From an uncultured Phascolarctobacterium sp. (GTDB lineage Bacteria; Bacillota; Negativicutes; Acidaminococcales; Acidaminococcaceae): a stretch of DNA of 16,651 nt. A program made the position numbers and the translations under genes. Positions 6,556 through 14,725 of this stretch are shown piece by piece; the stretch's first letter is position 1; each line of letters opens with the position of its first letter. The stretch lies in assembly GCA_934234275.1 (NCBI GenBank), contig CAKQHU010000011.1:1-16651 (forward strand), written 5' to 3'. The notes beneath the pieces are model-generated. The model was not told the DNA's origin. It ran no database searches and saw only the letters and a program-made list of their open reading frames with translations.

Positions 6556-7446
6556 ATGAAGTATCTTTCAGTAGCTGAAACAGCGAAAAAGTGGCAGATA
6601 TCCGAGCGCAGCGTGCGTAATTATTGTGCGCAGGGGCGTGTGCAGGGAGCAGAACTGCATGGCAGAGTATGGAGTATTCCGGAAACAGCAGTAAAACCGG
6701 AGCGTGTTAATAAGAATAAGCAGAGCGAGCGTAGCTTGTTAAATGTTCTGCAGGAAGAAAAAGCAAGCAGATATGCAGGCGGTATCTATCATAAAACGCA
6801 AATTGAGTTGACCTATAACTCTAATCATATGGAAGGCAGCAGACTGACACATGAGCAGACGCGTTATATTTTTGAAACGAATACGATTGGTGTGGAAAAT
6901 GAAGTTTTGAACGTGGATGATGTTATTGAAACTGCTAATCACTTTCGCTGTATTGATTTGCTTATAGATAAGGCAAAGACTACTTTATCCGAAAAGCTGA
7001 TAAAGGAATTGCACTTTATTTTGAAAACCGGCACGAGTGATGCGCGTAAGGATTGGTTTGCTGTCGGTGATTATAAAAAGCTTCCCAATGAGGTTGGCGG
7101 CAGAGATACGGCTTTGCCGGAAGAGGTTAGCGAGCAGATGCGAGCGCTTTTGGCAAAATATAATGCGAAAAAGAGTAAGACGTTTAAAGATATTCTTGAT
7201 TTTCATGTGCGTTTTGAAAGGATTCATCCGTTTCAGGATGGCAATGGACGCGTTGGCAGGCTGATTATGTTTAAAGAGTGCTTGAAATATAATATTGTTC
7301 CGTTTATTATAGAGGATAATCTGAAAATGTTTTACTATCGTGGCTTAAAGGAGTGGGGCAAGGAAAATGGTTATCTGACGGATACCTGCCTTGCTGCGCA
7401 GGATAGATATAAGGCATATTTGGACTATTTTAGGATTGCGTATTGA
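6556..7446 (+). CDS. Fic-domain protein with N-terminal helix-turn-helix
   Basis: This is a 296-residue protein of the Fic family, which usually transfers AMP or another nucleotide moiety from NTPs to target hydroxyls. Residues about 1-45 resemble an excisionase/MerR-like helix-turn-helix (SVAETAKKWQISERSVRNYC, then a GRVWSIP wing). Residues about 75-270 hold the Fic fold, with the complete active motif HPFQDGNGRVGR (224-235), including catalytic His224 and the phosphate-binding GNGR. SNHMEG (89-94) fits the inhibitory (S/T)xxxE(G/N) motif. Its position N-terminal of the catalytic motif makes this a class II, self-inhibited Fic. The ATG follows GGAGGTGA (6544-6551). It heads the restriction-modification cassette; its target is unknown, and a toxin, regulator or defence role cannot be distinguished. 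Confidence 0.9.
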   Translation: MKYLSVAETAKKWQISERSVRNYCAQGRVQGAELHGRVWSIPETAVKPERVNKNKQSERSLLNVLQEEKASRYAGGIYHKTQIELTYNSNHMEGSRLTHEQTRYIFETNTIGVENEVLNVDDVIETANHFRCIDLLIDKAKTTLSEKLIKELHFILKTGTSDARKDWFAVGDYKKLPNEVGGRDTALPEEVSEQMRALLAKYNAKKSKTFKDILDFHVRFERIHPFQDGNGRVGRLIMFKECLKYNIVPFIIEDNLKMFYYRGLKEWGKENGYLTDTCLAAQDRYKAYLDYFRIAY

Positions 7447-7466
7447 GCAAGAGGCGAGGTGCAGCT

Positions 7467-7622
7467 ATGTCAGCAGAAAAGAACTGGCAATTTGAGCTTG
7501 AAGAATATATCAAAAAAGGCGAGAAGCGCATCATGGAATCCTTGCAGAAAAAGAACTATATCCGCAGAGTGGGCGGAAAGAGATATGGAAAATGGGAAAT
7601 TATTGATTTGAATAAGTGGTAA
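7467..7622 (+). CDS. Small 51-residue basic protein between fic and hsdM
   Basis: I do not recognise this gene. It encodes 51 residues, starting MSAEKNWQFELEEY and ending WEIIDLNKW, rich in Lys/Arg and Glu. The second half (GEKRIMESLQKKNYIRRVGG then KRYGKWEI) looks like the last helix and wing of a winged-helix domain, as found at the ends of some AlbA/RecG-like and Fic-linked proteins. This resemblance is by eye only. It has a good ribosome site, GAGGTG (7456-7461), five bases before the ATG. It begins 20 bases after fic and ends 16 bases before hsdM, as expected for an expressed operon gene. It could be a Fic partner or antitoxin, a small regulator, or the detached C-terminus of a longer ancestor. 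Confidence 0.65.
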   Translation: MSAEKNWQFELEEYIKKGEKRIMESLQKKNYIRRVGGKRYGKWEIIDLNKW

Positions 7623-7638
7623 GAAAGAGGGACTGACA

Positions 7639-9144
7639 ATGGCTGAAAAGAATAATGCCAACATTGGCTTTGAAAAACAGATTTGGGATGCTGCCTGTGT
7701 GTTATGGGGGCACATTCCTGCCGCTGAATATAGAAAGGTAATCATCGGATTGATTTTTCTTCGCTATATTTCCAGTGCATTTGAGAGAAAGTATAACGAG
7801 CTTGTTGCAGAGGGTGAGGGCTTTGAAGAAGATCGTGACGAGTATTTGGGTGAGAATATTTTCTTTGTCCCGGAAAAAGCAAGATGGTCTACGGTTGCAG
7901 CTGCGGCTCACACTCCGGAAATTGGCACAGTCCTTGATGAAGCAATGAGAGAGATTGAAGCAGATAATAAATCTCTGAAAAATGTGCTTCCGAAGAATTA
8001 CGCAAGCCAGGATTTGGACAAGCGAGTTTTAGGTGATGTCGTTGATCTGTTCACCAATATGGATATGTCTGATACCGAGGAAGGTAAGGATCTTCTGGGC
8101 AGAACTTACGAGTATTGTATCGCACAGTTCGCTGCTTACGAAGGTGTGAAGGGCGGCGAGTTCTACACACCGTCCAGTATTGTTAAGACAATCGTTGCCA
8201 TCCTGAAGCCGTTCAATAATTGCCGTGTTTATGACCCGTGCTGCGGATCTGGCGGTATGTTTGTGCAGAGTGTGAAGTTTATTCAAGCACACAGTGGCAA
8301 TCGTCAAAACATTTCTGTTTATGGTCAGGAATCCAATGCGGATACCTGGAAAATGGCGAAGATGAATATGGCGATTCGTGGCATTGATGCAAACTTCGGT
8401 CCGTATCAGGCTGATACGTTCTTTAATGACCTTCATGCCAATCTTCGTGCGGATTTCATTATGGCAAACCCGCCTTTTAATCTGTCCAACTGGGGACAGG
8501 ACAAATTGCAGGATGATGTTCGCTGGAAGTACGGAACGCCACCGCCCGGTAATGCCAACTACGCATGGATTCAGCACATGATTCACCACCTTGCACCGAA
8601 CGGCAAGATTGGTTTGGTGCTTGCGAACGGTGCACTGTCTACGCAGTCCTCCGGTGAGGGTGAGATTAGAAAGAATATTATCAACGCCGATTTGGTGGAA
8701 GGCATCGTTGCCCTGCCTACGCAGCTGTTTTACAGTGTGACGATTCCTGTTACGCTTTGGTTCATTAGCAAAAACAAAAAGCAGAAAGGAAAAACGTTGT
8801 TTATTGATGCCCGCAAGATGGGTTATATGGTTGACCGCAAGCACAGAGATTTCACGGATGAAGATATTCAGAAACTAGCGGATACCTTTGAAGCATTCCA
8901 AAACGGCACTCTGGAAGATGTGAAGGGATTCTGTGCGGTGGCAGATTTGCAGACTATCGAAAAGCAAGACTACATTCTGACCCCTGGGCGCTATGTTGGC
9001 ATTGAAGAACAGGAAGAAGATAGTGAACCGTTTGATGAAAAAATGGCTCGCCTGACTTCGGAGCTTTCTGATATGTTTGCCAAGTCTCATGAACTTGAAG
9101 CAGAAATACGTAAGAAGCTGGGGGCGATTGGTTATGAAATCTAA
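7639..9144 (+). CDS. hsdM: Type I restriction-modification system, methyltransferase subunit HsdM
   Basis: This is the N6-adenine DNA methyltransferase subunit, which works with HsdS to modify the host's recognition sites. The 501 residues show an N-terminal helical HsdM domain (about 8-150, beginning FEKQIWDAACVLWG), GEFYTP (173-178), the SAM-binding motif I DPCCGSGG (199-206), and the catalytic motif IV NPPF (277-280). The C-terminus is rich in charged helices (about 450-500) of the kind that contact HsdS. Both catalytic motifs are intact, so it should be active. A ribosome site AGAGGG (7626-7631) precedes the ATG. The last 11 bases overlap hsdS, which favours coupled synthesis of the M2S complex. 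Confidence 0.96.
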   Translation: MAEKNNANIGFEKQIWDAACVLWGHIPAAEYRKVIIGLIFLRYISSAFERKYNELVAEGEGFEEDRDEYLGENIFFVPEKARWSTVAAAAHTPEIGTVLDEAMREIEADNKSLKNVLPKNYASQDLDKRVLGDVVDLFTNMDMSDTEEGKDLLGRTYEYCIAQFAAYEGVKGGEFYTPSSIVKTIVAILKPFNNCRVYDPCCGSGGMFVQSVKFIQAHSGNRQNISVYGQESNADTWKMAKMNMAIRGIDANFGPYQADTFFNDLHANLRADFIMANPPFNLSNWGQDKLQDDVRWKYGTPPPGNANYAWIQHMIHHLAPNGKIGLVLANGALSTQSSGEGEIRKNIINADLVEGIVALPTQLFYSVTIPVTLWFISKNKKQKGKTLFIDARKMGYMVDRKHRDFTDEDIQKLADTFEAFQNGTLEDVKGFCAVADLQTIEKQDYILTPGRYVGIEEQEEDSEPFDEKMARLTSELSDMFAKSHELEAEIRKKLGAIGYEI

Positions 9145-10285
9145 ATGGGTTACAGCAACAATAGATGATGTGTGTACCGTTGTGACCGATGGAGCACATA
9201 ATAGCCCTAAGAGTGTAGAACTAGGGCATTACATGGCTTCTGTTAAAGATTTTACCGAATTTGGTTTTGACTTCTCAAATTGCAAACAGATTGGCGAAGA
9301 AGATTATGAAAAACTTCGGAATCAAGGGTGTGTCCCAGAAAAAAATGATATTCTGGTAGGAAAAGACGGGGCAAGATATTTTGAAGATATTATCATTTAT
9401 AAGCAAGATGAACGCCCGGCATTATTATCTTCAATAGCAATATTGAGGGCTGATTGTAGGAAGATAACGCCAGAATTCTTATACTATACATTAAAATCAC
9501 CAGCTGTAAGGAAAGATGTTCGTGAAAATTACGGTTCAGGCTCTGCGATACCAAGAATTGTATTGAAAGATTTTAAGAGAATGCCTTTTTCTTTTCCGAG
9601 TATTGAGGAACAAAGAAAGATTACAAATCTATGCTCAGCAATTGATGCTAAAATACAAGTAAACAATGCGATAAACGAAAATTTAGAGCAACAAATCTCT
9701 GCGCTTTATGAATCTTGGTTTGAAAACTTCGACCTCACAAATGGTGTTTGCCCTGAAAGCTGGAGTAATCAAGAACTTTCAACCATTACAGAGATTTCAA
9801 ACGGTAAACGTCCACCAATAAAGGCTGAATCGTTCAGTAAAGAAACACCAATTCCTATTGTTGGTGCTGCGTCTGTAATGGGTTTTACCTCAGAGGCAAA
9901 CCATACAGATAAGATCCTTGTTACTGGTCGTGTTGGTACACACGGTATAGTTCAGCGATTCAATGCTCCTTGTTGGACTTCGGATAACACTCTCGTTATT
10001 AAAAGTTCCTACTATGAATTTACCAATCAAATTTTGCAAAGAATTGATTATTCAGCAATGAATCGTGGCTCAACACAACCACTTATTACACAAGGTGATA
10101 TGAAAAAAGTCAACATATTACTTCCAGATGTTGAAACTCTTGCAAAATTTGAGACTTTTGCAGGGACTATGATGAATCAATGGGAAGCAAATAAACAGGA
10201 AAATGTAAAACTTGCTTCTTTACGAGATACTATTTTGCCAAAACTTATGTCCGGCGAACTGGATGTATCCGACATCGACCTCTAA
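9134..10285 (+). CDS. hsdS: Type I restriction-modification system, specificity subunit HsdS
   Basis: This subunit recognises the bipartite DNA target for HsdM and HsdR. The ATG at 9134 overlaps hsdM by 11 bases and gives 383 residues, starting MKSKWVTATI at the usual start of the first recognition domain; a longer in-frame opening from 9077 lies inside hsdM. The first target-recognition domain is about 1-155, with GSGSAIPRI (134-142). The central conserved helix is about 158-198 (IEEQRKITNLCSAIDAKI). The second recognition domain is about 207-335, with GSTQPLIT (312-319). The distal conserved helix is about 338-383, ending LPKLMSGELDVSD. Both halves are complete. The gene is clearly more AT-rich than hsdM and hsdR. 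The target sequence cannot be read from the protein. Confidence 0.93.
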   Translation: MKSKWVTATIDDVCTVVTDGAHNSPKSVELGHYMASVKDFTEFGFDFSNCKQIGEEDYEKLRNQGCVPEKNDILVGKDGARYFEDIIIYKQDERPALLSSIAILRADCRKITPEFLYYTLKSPAVRKDVRENYGSGSAIPRIVLKDFKRMPFSFPSIEEQRKITNLCSAIDAKIQVNNAINENLEQQISALYESWFENFDLTNGVCPESWSNQELSTITEISNGKRPPIKAESFSKETPIPIVGAASVMGFTSEANHTDKILVTGRVGTHGIVQRFNAPCWTSDNTLVIKSSYYEFTNQILQRIDYSAMNRGSTQPLITQGDMKKVNILLPDVETLAKFETFAGTMMNQWEANKQENVKLASLRDTILPKLMSGELDVSDIDL

Positions 10286-10292
10286 GCCACTA

Positions 10293-10314
10293 AATTTTCG
10301 TTTACCAGAAAATT
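10293..10314. repeat. Small AT-rich hairpin between hsdS and hsdR
   Basis: AATTTTC (10293-10299) and GAAAATT (10308-10314) are perfect 7-base arms around an 8-base loop. It starts eight bases after the hsdS stop. The stem is weak (one G-C pair) and no T-run follows, so it is unlikely to terminate efficiently; mRNA processing or stabilisation is possible. The rest of the 114-base gap holds only the hsdR ribosome site and an isolated TATGAT (10353-10358) with no matching -35. Confidence 0.35.
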
Positions 10315-10399
10315 GTTGCCGGTGAAGCAACCTAATATACAAAGAAAAACGCTATGATATAAAAATGGAGTAAGAATACCACAGAAAAGGAGCGATATT

Positions 10400-13300
10400 A
10401 TGCCAGGATTATATACCGAAGCGGACTATGAAAACTCCGTAATCGAATTATTCCGGAACATGGGCTACAGTTACCTGTATGGACCCGACATAGAGAGGGA
10501 TTTTCACAATCCTCTGTATGAGGAAGAGCTTGTTGCTTCCCTATATCGTTTGAACCATTCTCTGCCGGAGGACGCTATTAGTGATGCACTTTTTAAGCTG
10601 AAGAACTTTGAAAACGGCGAATTGGTGCAGAAAAACACTGTCTTTATGGACTACCTGCAAAACGGCATTCCTGTGCGCTATTTTGAAAAAGGCGAGGAAC
10701 GCTCCTCCATCGTCTATCTTGTTGACTATAAAAATCCCGACAATAACTCCTTTATTGTAGCAAATCAATGGACTTTCATCGAAAACAGCAACAAACGCCC
10801 GGATATTCTGCTTTTCCTGAATGGTATTCCGGTCGTTATTGTGGAACTGAAATCTCCGTCCAGAGAAGAAACCGATGCTTCTGCTGCATACCGCCAGCTC
10901 CGCAACTACATGAAGGAAATTCCTTCCATGTTCATCTATAATGCCATTTGCGTTATGAGTGACCAGATGACCTCTAAAGCCGGTACAATTACTTCCGGTG
11001 AAGATCGATTCATGGAATGGAAAACAGTCGATGGAAGCTATGAAAATACGCAGTACGCACAGTTTGATACCTTCTTTGAGGGAATGTTCCAAAAGGAACG
11101 CCTGCTTGACCTGATAAAGAACTTTATCTGTTTTTCCAATGAGGGTGTGAACTTCTTCAAAATATTGGCTGGTTATCATCAGTATTTTGCTGTAAGAAAA
11201 GCAATTGAATCGACTAAACGAGCTATCGTTACCGATGGTAAAGGCGGTGTGTTCTGGCATACGCAGGGCAGCGGCAAGTCGCTGTCGATGGTATTCTATA
11301 CCCATCTGCTCCAAGAAGCCCTAGATAGCCCAACTATCGTTGTGCTGACCGACAGAAACGATTTGGACGATCAGCTTTTCGGACAGTTTGCAAAGTGCAA
11401 GGATTTCTTGCGTCAGGAACCGGTGCACGCCACTTGTAGAAAACTGACAGAGACTTCGAGTAAAAATTATGTTGGATTAAAAGATTGGTTGGAAGGTAGA
11501 CAAGCTAACGGTATTATCTTTACGACTATGCAGAAGTTTGAGGAATCTCACGAAGCTCTTTCTGAGCGCAGAAATATCATCGTTATGGCAGACGAAGCCC
11601 ATCGTGGACAGTACGGCTTAACCGAAAAGATTAAGATGACCAAGAATGAGGACGGTGAAGAAATCGCCAAGCGTGTTGTAGGTACTGCACGAATTATCCG
11701 AAACAGTCTGCCGAACGCTACATACATCGGTTTTACCGGAACACCGATTTCCTCGAAAGACCGCAGCACTCGTGAAGTGTTCGGTGACTACATCGACATT
11801 TATGATATGACGCAGGCTGTTGAAGATGGTGCAACCCGCCCGGTTTATTACGAAAGCCGTGTCATTAAGCTCAACCTGGATGAAGCTACGCTACGCATGA
11901 TTGATGCAGAGTATGAAATCATGGCGCACAATGCCGATCCAGAGGTTATTGAAAAGAGCAAGAAAACACTGGGACAGATGGAAGCTATATTGGGCAACGA
12001 CAACACCATCAACTCTCTCGTTTGCGATATTCTTGACCATTACGAGAATTACCGTGAAGGTCTGCTTACAGGCAAAGCGATGATTGTGGCATATTCCCGC
12101 CCGATTGCAATGAAGATTTATAAGCGGATTCTGGAGCTGCGCCCTGACTGGAAGGAAAAAGTCGGTATTGTTATGACCGGCGGAAATAACGACCCTGAAG
12201 AATGGCATGATATTATCGGCAATAAGCGGCACAAGGACGAGCTGGCGAAAAAATTCAAGGACAACAACAGCCCGATGAAGATTGCCATTGTCGTTGATAT
12301 GTGGCTGACTGGATTTGATGTTCCGTCCTTGGCTACTATGTATGTGTATAAGCCGATGAGCGGATACAATCTGATGCAGGCAATCGCCCGTGTCAATCGT
12401 GTGTTCCGTGACAAGGAAGGCGGTCTGGTAGTTGACTATGTAGGCATTGCTAGCGCATTAAAGCAGGCGATGAATGACTACACCACCCGTGATAAGAAAA
12501 ACTATGGTGATACGGATGTTGCTAAGGTTGCTTATCCGAAGTTTATCGAAAAGCTCGGTGTTTGCCGTGATATGTTCCATGGATTTGACTACACCAAGTT
12601 CACGACCGGAACAGATTTAGAAAGAGCAAAGACCATCAGCGGTGCGGTAAACTATATCATTGCCCGTGAAAAGGATAAAGAAAAAGATACTTTTATCAAG
12701 GAAGCGCTTATGCTTCACCAGGCTCTTTCTCTTTGTTCTTCCATGGTGTGCGAAGCTGACCGCTTTGAAGCTGCGTTCTTTGAATCGGTGCGTGTTCTGG
12801 TGCTGCGACTGACCAATGCGGGAACCGGCAAGAAGATTTCCCTGCCTGAAATGAACGCTCGTATCAATGAGCTTTTGAAGCAGAGCATCAAGAGCGAGGG
12901 CGTTATTAACCTGTTCTCTGATATGCAAGAGGAATTCTCCTTGTTTGATTCGAAGTTCCTTGAGGAAATCAGTAAAATGAAGGAGAAGAACCTGGCAATC
13001 GAGCTGCTGAAAAAACTGATAGCGGAGCAGGTATCTGTTTATCGCAGAACGAATGTGGTTAAGTCTGAAAAGTTCAGCGAGATTATGCAGCGAGCAATCA
13101 ATGCATATCTGAATGGCATGCTCACCAATGAAGAAGTCATCGCAGAAATGCTGAAACTTGCTAAGCAACTGGCTGAAGCCCACAAAGAGGGCGAACAGCT
13201 CGGCCTTACAGCCGATGAATTGGCATTTTACGATGCACTTACCAAACCGCAAGCAATCAAGGACTTTTACGAAAATGAAGAACTGATTGCGATTACCAAG

Positions 13301-13603
13301 GAATTGGCGGATACACTTCGTAGGAATAAAACGATTGACTGGCAGCGCAAAGAATCTGCCCGTGCCAAAATGCGTACCCTTATTAAGCGCCTGTTGAAAA
13401 AACATAAATACCCACCGGAAGGGATGGCGGATGCTGTTCAGACCGTAATGACGCAGTGTGAGCTTTGGACGGATAATAATGATATGATGAGTGATAAGGT
13501 AGTCTCCTTTCAGGAACATAAGGCGTATATTTATGAGTCAAAAGCAACATACAGTATGGCTGCTGAAGAAACAGCTCCGTATGGAAAAAATAAGGATAAA
13601 TGA
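10400..13603 (+). CDS. hsdR: Type I restriction-modification system, restriction/translocase subunit HsdR
   Basis: This is the ATP-dependent DNA translocase and endonuclease of the type I complex, which cuts unmodified DNA away from the recognition site. The 1067 residues hold the N-terminal PD-(D/E)xK nuclease, with P134-D135, E149-L-K151 and a QLRNY motif (166-170). The SF2 motor has Walker A TQGSGKS (288-294), DEAH (398-401), TGTP (446-449), DMWLTGFD (633-640) and QAIARVNR (660-667). The helical C-terminal region (about 750-1060) should bind the M2S core. All key residues are present and the length is normal, so it looks functional. AAAAGGAG (10385-10392) lies seven bases before the ATG. 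It follows hsdS by 114 bases and precedes the DUF1016 nuclease by 72. Confidence 0.96.
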   Translation: MPGLYTEADYENSVIELFRNMGYSYLYGPDIERDFHNPLYEEELVASLYRLNHSLPEDAISDALFKLKNFENGELVQKNTVFMDYLQNGIPVRYFEKGEERSSIVYLVDYKNPDNNSFIVANQWTFIENSNKRPDILLFLNGIPVVIVELKSPSREETDASAAYRQLRNYMKEIPSMFIYNAICVMSDQMTSKAGTITSGEDRFMEWKTVDGSYENTQYAQFDTFFEGMFQKERLLDLIKNFICFSNEGVNFFKILAGYHQYFAVRKAIESTKRAIVTDGKGGVFWHTQGSGKSLSMVFYTHLLQEALDSPTIVVLTDRNDLDDQLFGQFAKCKDFLRQEPVHATCRKLTETSSKNYVGLKDWLEGRQANGIIFTTMQKFEESHEALSERRNIIVMADEAHRGQYGLTEKIKMTKNEDGEEIAKRVVGTARIIRNSLPNATYIGFTGTPISSKDRSTREVFGDYIDIYDMTQAVEDGATRPVYYESRVIKLNLDEATLRMIDAEYEIMAHNADPEVIEKSKKTLGQMEAILGNDNTINSLVCDILDHYENYREGLLTGKAMIVAYSRPIAMKIYKRILELRPDWKEKVGIVMTGGNNDPEEWHDIIGNKRHKDELAKKFKDNNSPMKIAIVVDMWLTGFDVPSLATMYVYKPMSGYNLMQAIARVNRVFRDKEGGLVVDYVGIASALKQAMNDYTTRDKKNYGDTDVAKVAYPKFIEKLGVCRDMFHGFDYTKFTTGTDLERAKTISGAVNYIIAREKDKEKDTFIKEALMLHQALSLCSSMVCEADRFEAAFFESVRVLVLRLTNAGTGKKISLPEMNARINELLKQSIKSEGVINLFSDMQEEFSLFDSKFLEEISKMKEKNLAIELLKKLIAEQVSVYRRTNVVKSEKFSEIMQRAINAYLNGMLTNEEVIAEMLKLAKQLAEAHKEGEQLGLTADELAFYDALTKPQAIKDFYENEELIAITKELADTLRRNKTIDWQRKESARAKMRTLIKRLLKKHKYPPEGMADAVQTVMTQCELWTDNNDMMSDKVVSFQEHKAYIYESKATYSMAAEETAPYGKNKDK

Positions 13604-13675
13604 CGTGAAAAATATTTCATACTATAGGATCTTATATAGAGAAAATAATGATAAGAATTATGTGAAAGCGAGGCG

Positions 13676-14686
13676 ATGAGTGTGCTAATGAATACAACTG
13701 AGTATCTCTCCATTATCGAAAATATCAAGAGTGAAATTACTGCGGCACAATATCGTGCGGCAATTCATGTGAATGCAGATATGCTGCTTCTCTATTATGA
13801 TATTGGTTGCGTAATCAATGAACATAAATCATGGGGAAACAAGTTTATTGATAACCTTGCAGCAGATATTCGGATTGCTTTTCCAGAAAGCAAAGGATAT
13901 TCTGTTCGTAATTTGAAGTATATGGCAAAATTCGCAGAGATTTATCCAGACCGAGAATTTGTGCAACAGGTTGTTGCACAAATTCCATGGGGTCACAATA
14001 TAGTTCTTCTGGATAAGGTCGCTGATATGGATGAACGTAAATGGTATATCAAAAAGTCAGCGGAAAACGGTTGGTCTCGAAATGTTCTTGTCCATCAGAT
14101 TGAAAGCAACTTGTATCAGAGACAGGTTCTGGCAGATAAAGTTACAAATTTTGATCACCGCTTACCGTCTCCGCAAAGTGAACTTGCAGCGCAGACAATG
14201 AAAGATCCATATGTATTTGATTTTATTCCTTTCCGGGAGGATATGCTCGAACGGGATATTGAGCAGGCACTTGTTAGGGATGTCACAAAGCTCCTTCTGG
14301 AGCTTGGAACAGGGTTTGCTTTTCTGGGAAACCAGTATCACCTGAACGTAGGCGGCGATGATTTTTACATTGATTTGTTGTTCTATAACCTGAATCTTCG
14401 CTGTTATGTAGTTATCGAATTGAAAACCGGTGATTTCAAGCCGGAATATGCTGGTCAGCTAAACTTTTATCTGTCAGCCGTGGACGGCATTTTGAAAAAA
14501 GAGCAGGATAATCCGTCCATTGGTTTGCTTCTGTGCAAAAGCAAAAACAATGTGGTTGCAGAATATTCACTCAAGGATATTTCAAAGCCGATTGGTGTAA
14601 GCGAATACAAAATAACCAGTAGCCTGCCGGATGATCTGGAAAAGCAACTGCCATCTGTTGAAGATATTCAGAAACGGATTAAATAA
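13676..14686 (+). CDS. DUF1016 / YhcG-type PD-(D/E)xK nuclease family protein
   Basis: This 336-residue protein matches the DUF1016 (YhcG) family: an N-terminal winged-helix-like DUF1016_N region (about 10-150, with SWGNKFIDNLAADIR, YSVRNLKYM and IPWGHNIVLLDK) and a C-terminal nuclease domain (about 175-330). The nuclease residues D233 (DFYIDLLFYN), E248-L-K250 (VVIELKTG) and Q261 form a complete PD-(D/E)xK site. Family members often sit beside type I restriction genes; their role is not settled. The start is uncertain: the ATG at 13676 has AGG only two bases away, whereas GTG at 13682 or ATG at 13688 would be better spaced. It closes the cassette and precedes the phosphatase gene by 39 bases, with no terminator in between. 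Confidence 0.88.
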   Translation: MSVLMNTTEYLSIIENIKSEITAAQYRAAIHVNADMLLLYYDIGCVINEHKSWGNKFIDNLAADIRIAFPESKGYSVRNLKYMAKFAEIYPDREFVQQVVAQIPWGHNIVLLDKVADMDERKWYIKKSAENGWSRNVLVHQIESNLYQRQVLADKVTNFDHRLPSPQSELAAQTMKDPYVFDFIPFREDMLERDIEQALVRDVTKLLLELGTGFAFLGNQYHLNVGGDDFYIDLLFYNLNLRCYVVIELKTGDFKPEYAGQLNFYLSAVDGILKKEQDNPSIGLLLCKSKNNVVAEYSLKDISKPIGVSEYKITSSLPDDLEKQLPSVEDIQKRIK

Positions 14687-14725
14687 GGCTCTAATTAATT
14701 CTTAAGTTTTAGAAAGGACAAATCC

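Noticed and set aside
8029..8844. 271-codon minus-strand open frame under hsdM, and a similar one at 12617-13519 under hsdR
   Set aside because: Both are antisense to intact enzymes with all motifs, and neither has recognisable protein features.
9134..10285. Phase-variable or invertible hsdS
   Set aside because: No second partial hsdS, recombinase or inverted copy is present in the window; the only tract of note is seven A residues at 9339-9345, too short to argue for slippage.
13604..13675. Separate promoter for the DUF1016 gene
   Set aside because: AT-rich -10-like strings are present, but no properly spaced -35 was found.
6324..14725. Attachment-site direct repeats bounding the restriction cassette
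   Set aside because: Comparing 6324-6550 with 14687-14725 by eye shows no convincing direct repeat, and no integrase or tRNA is present.
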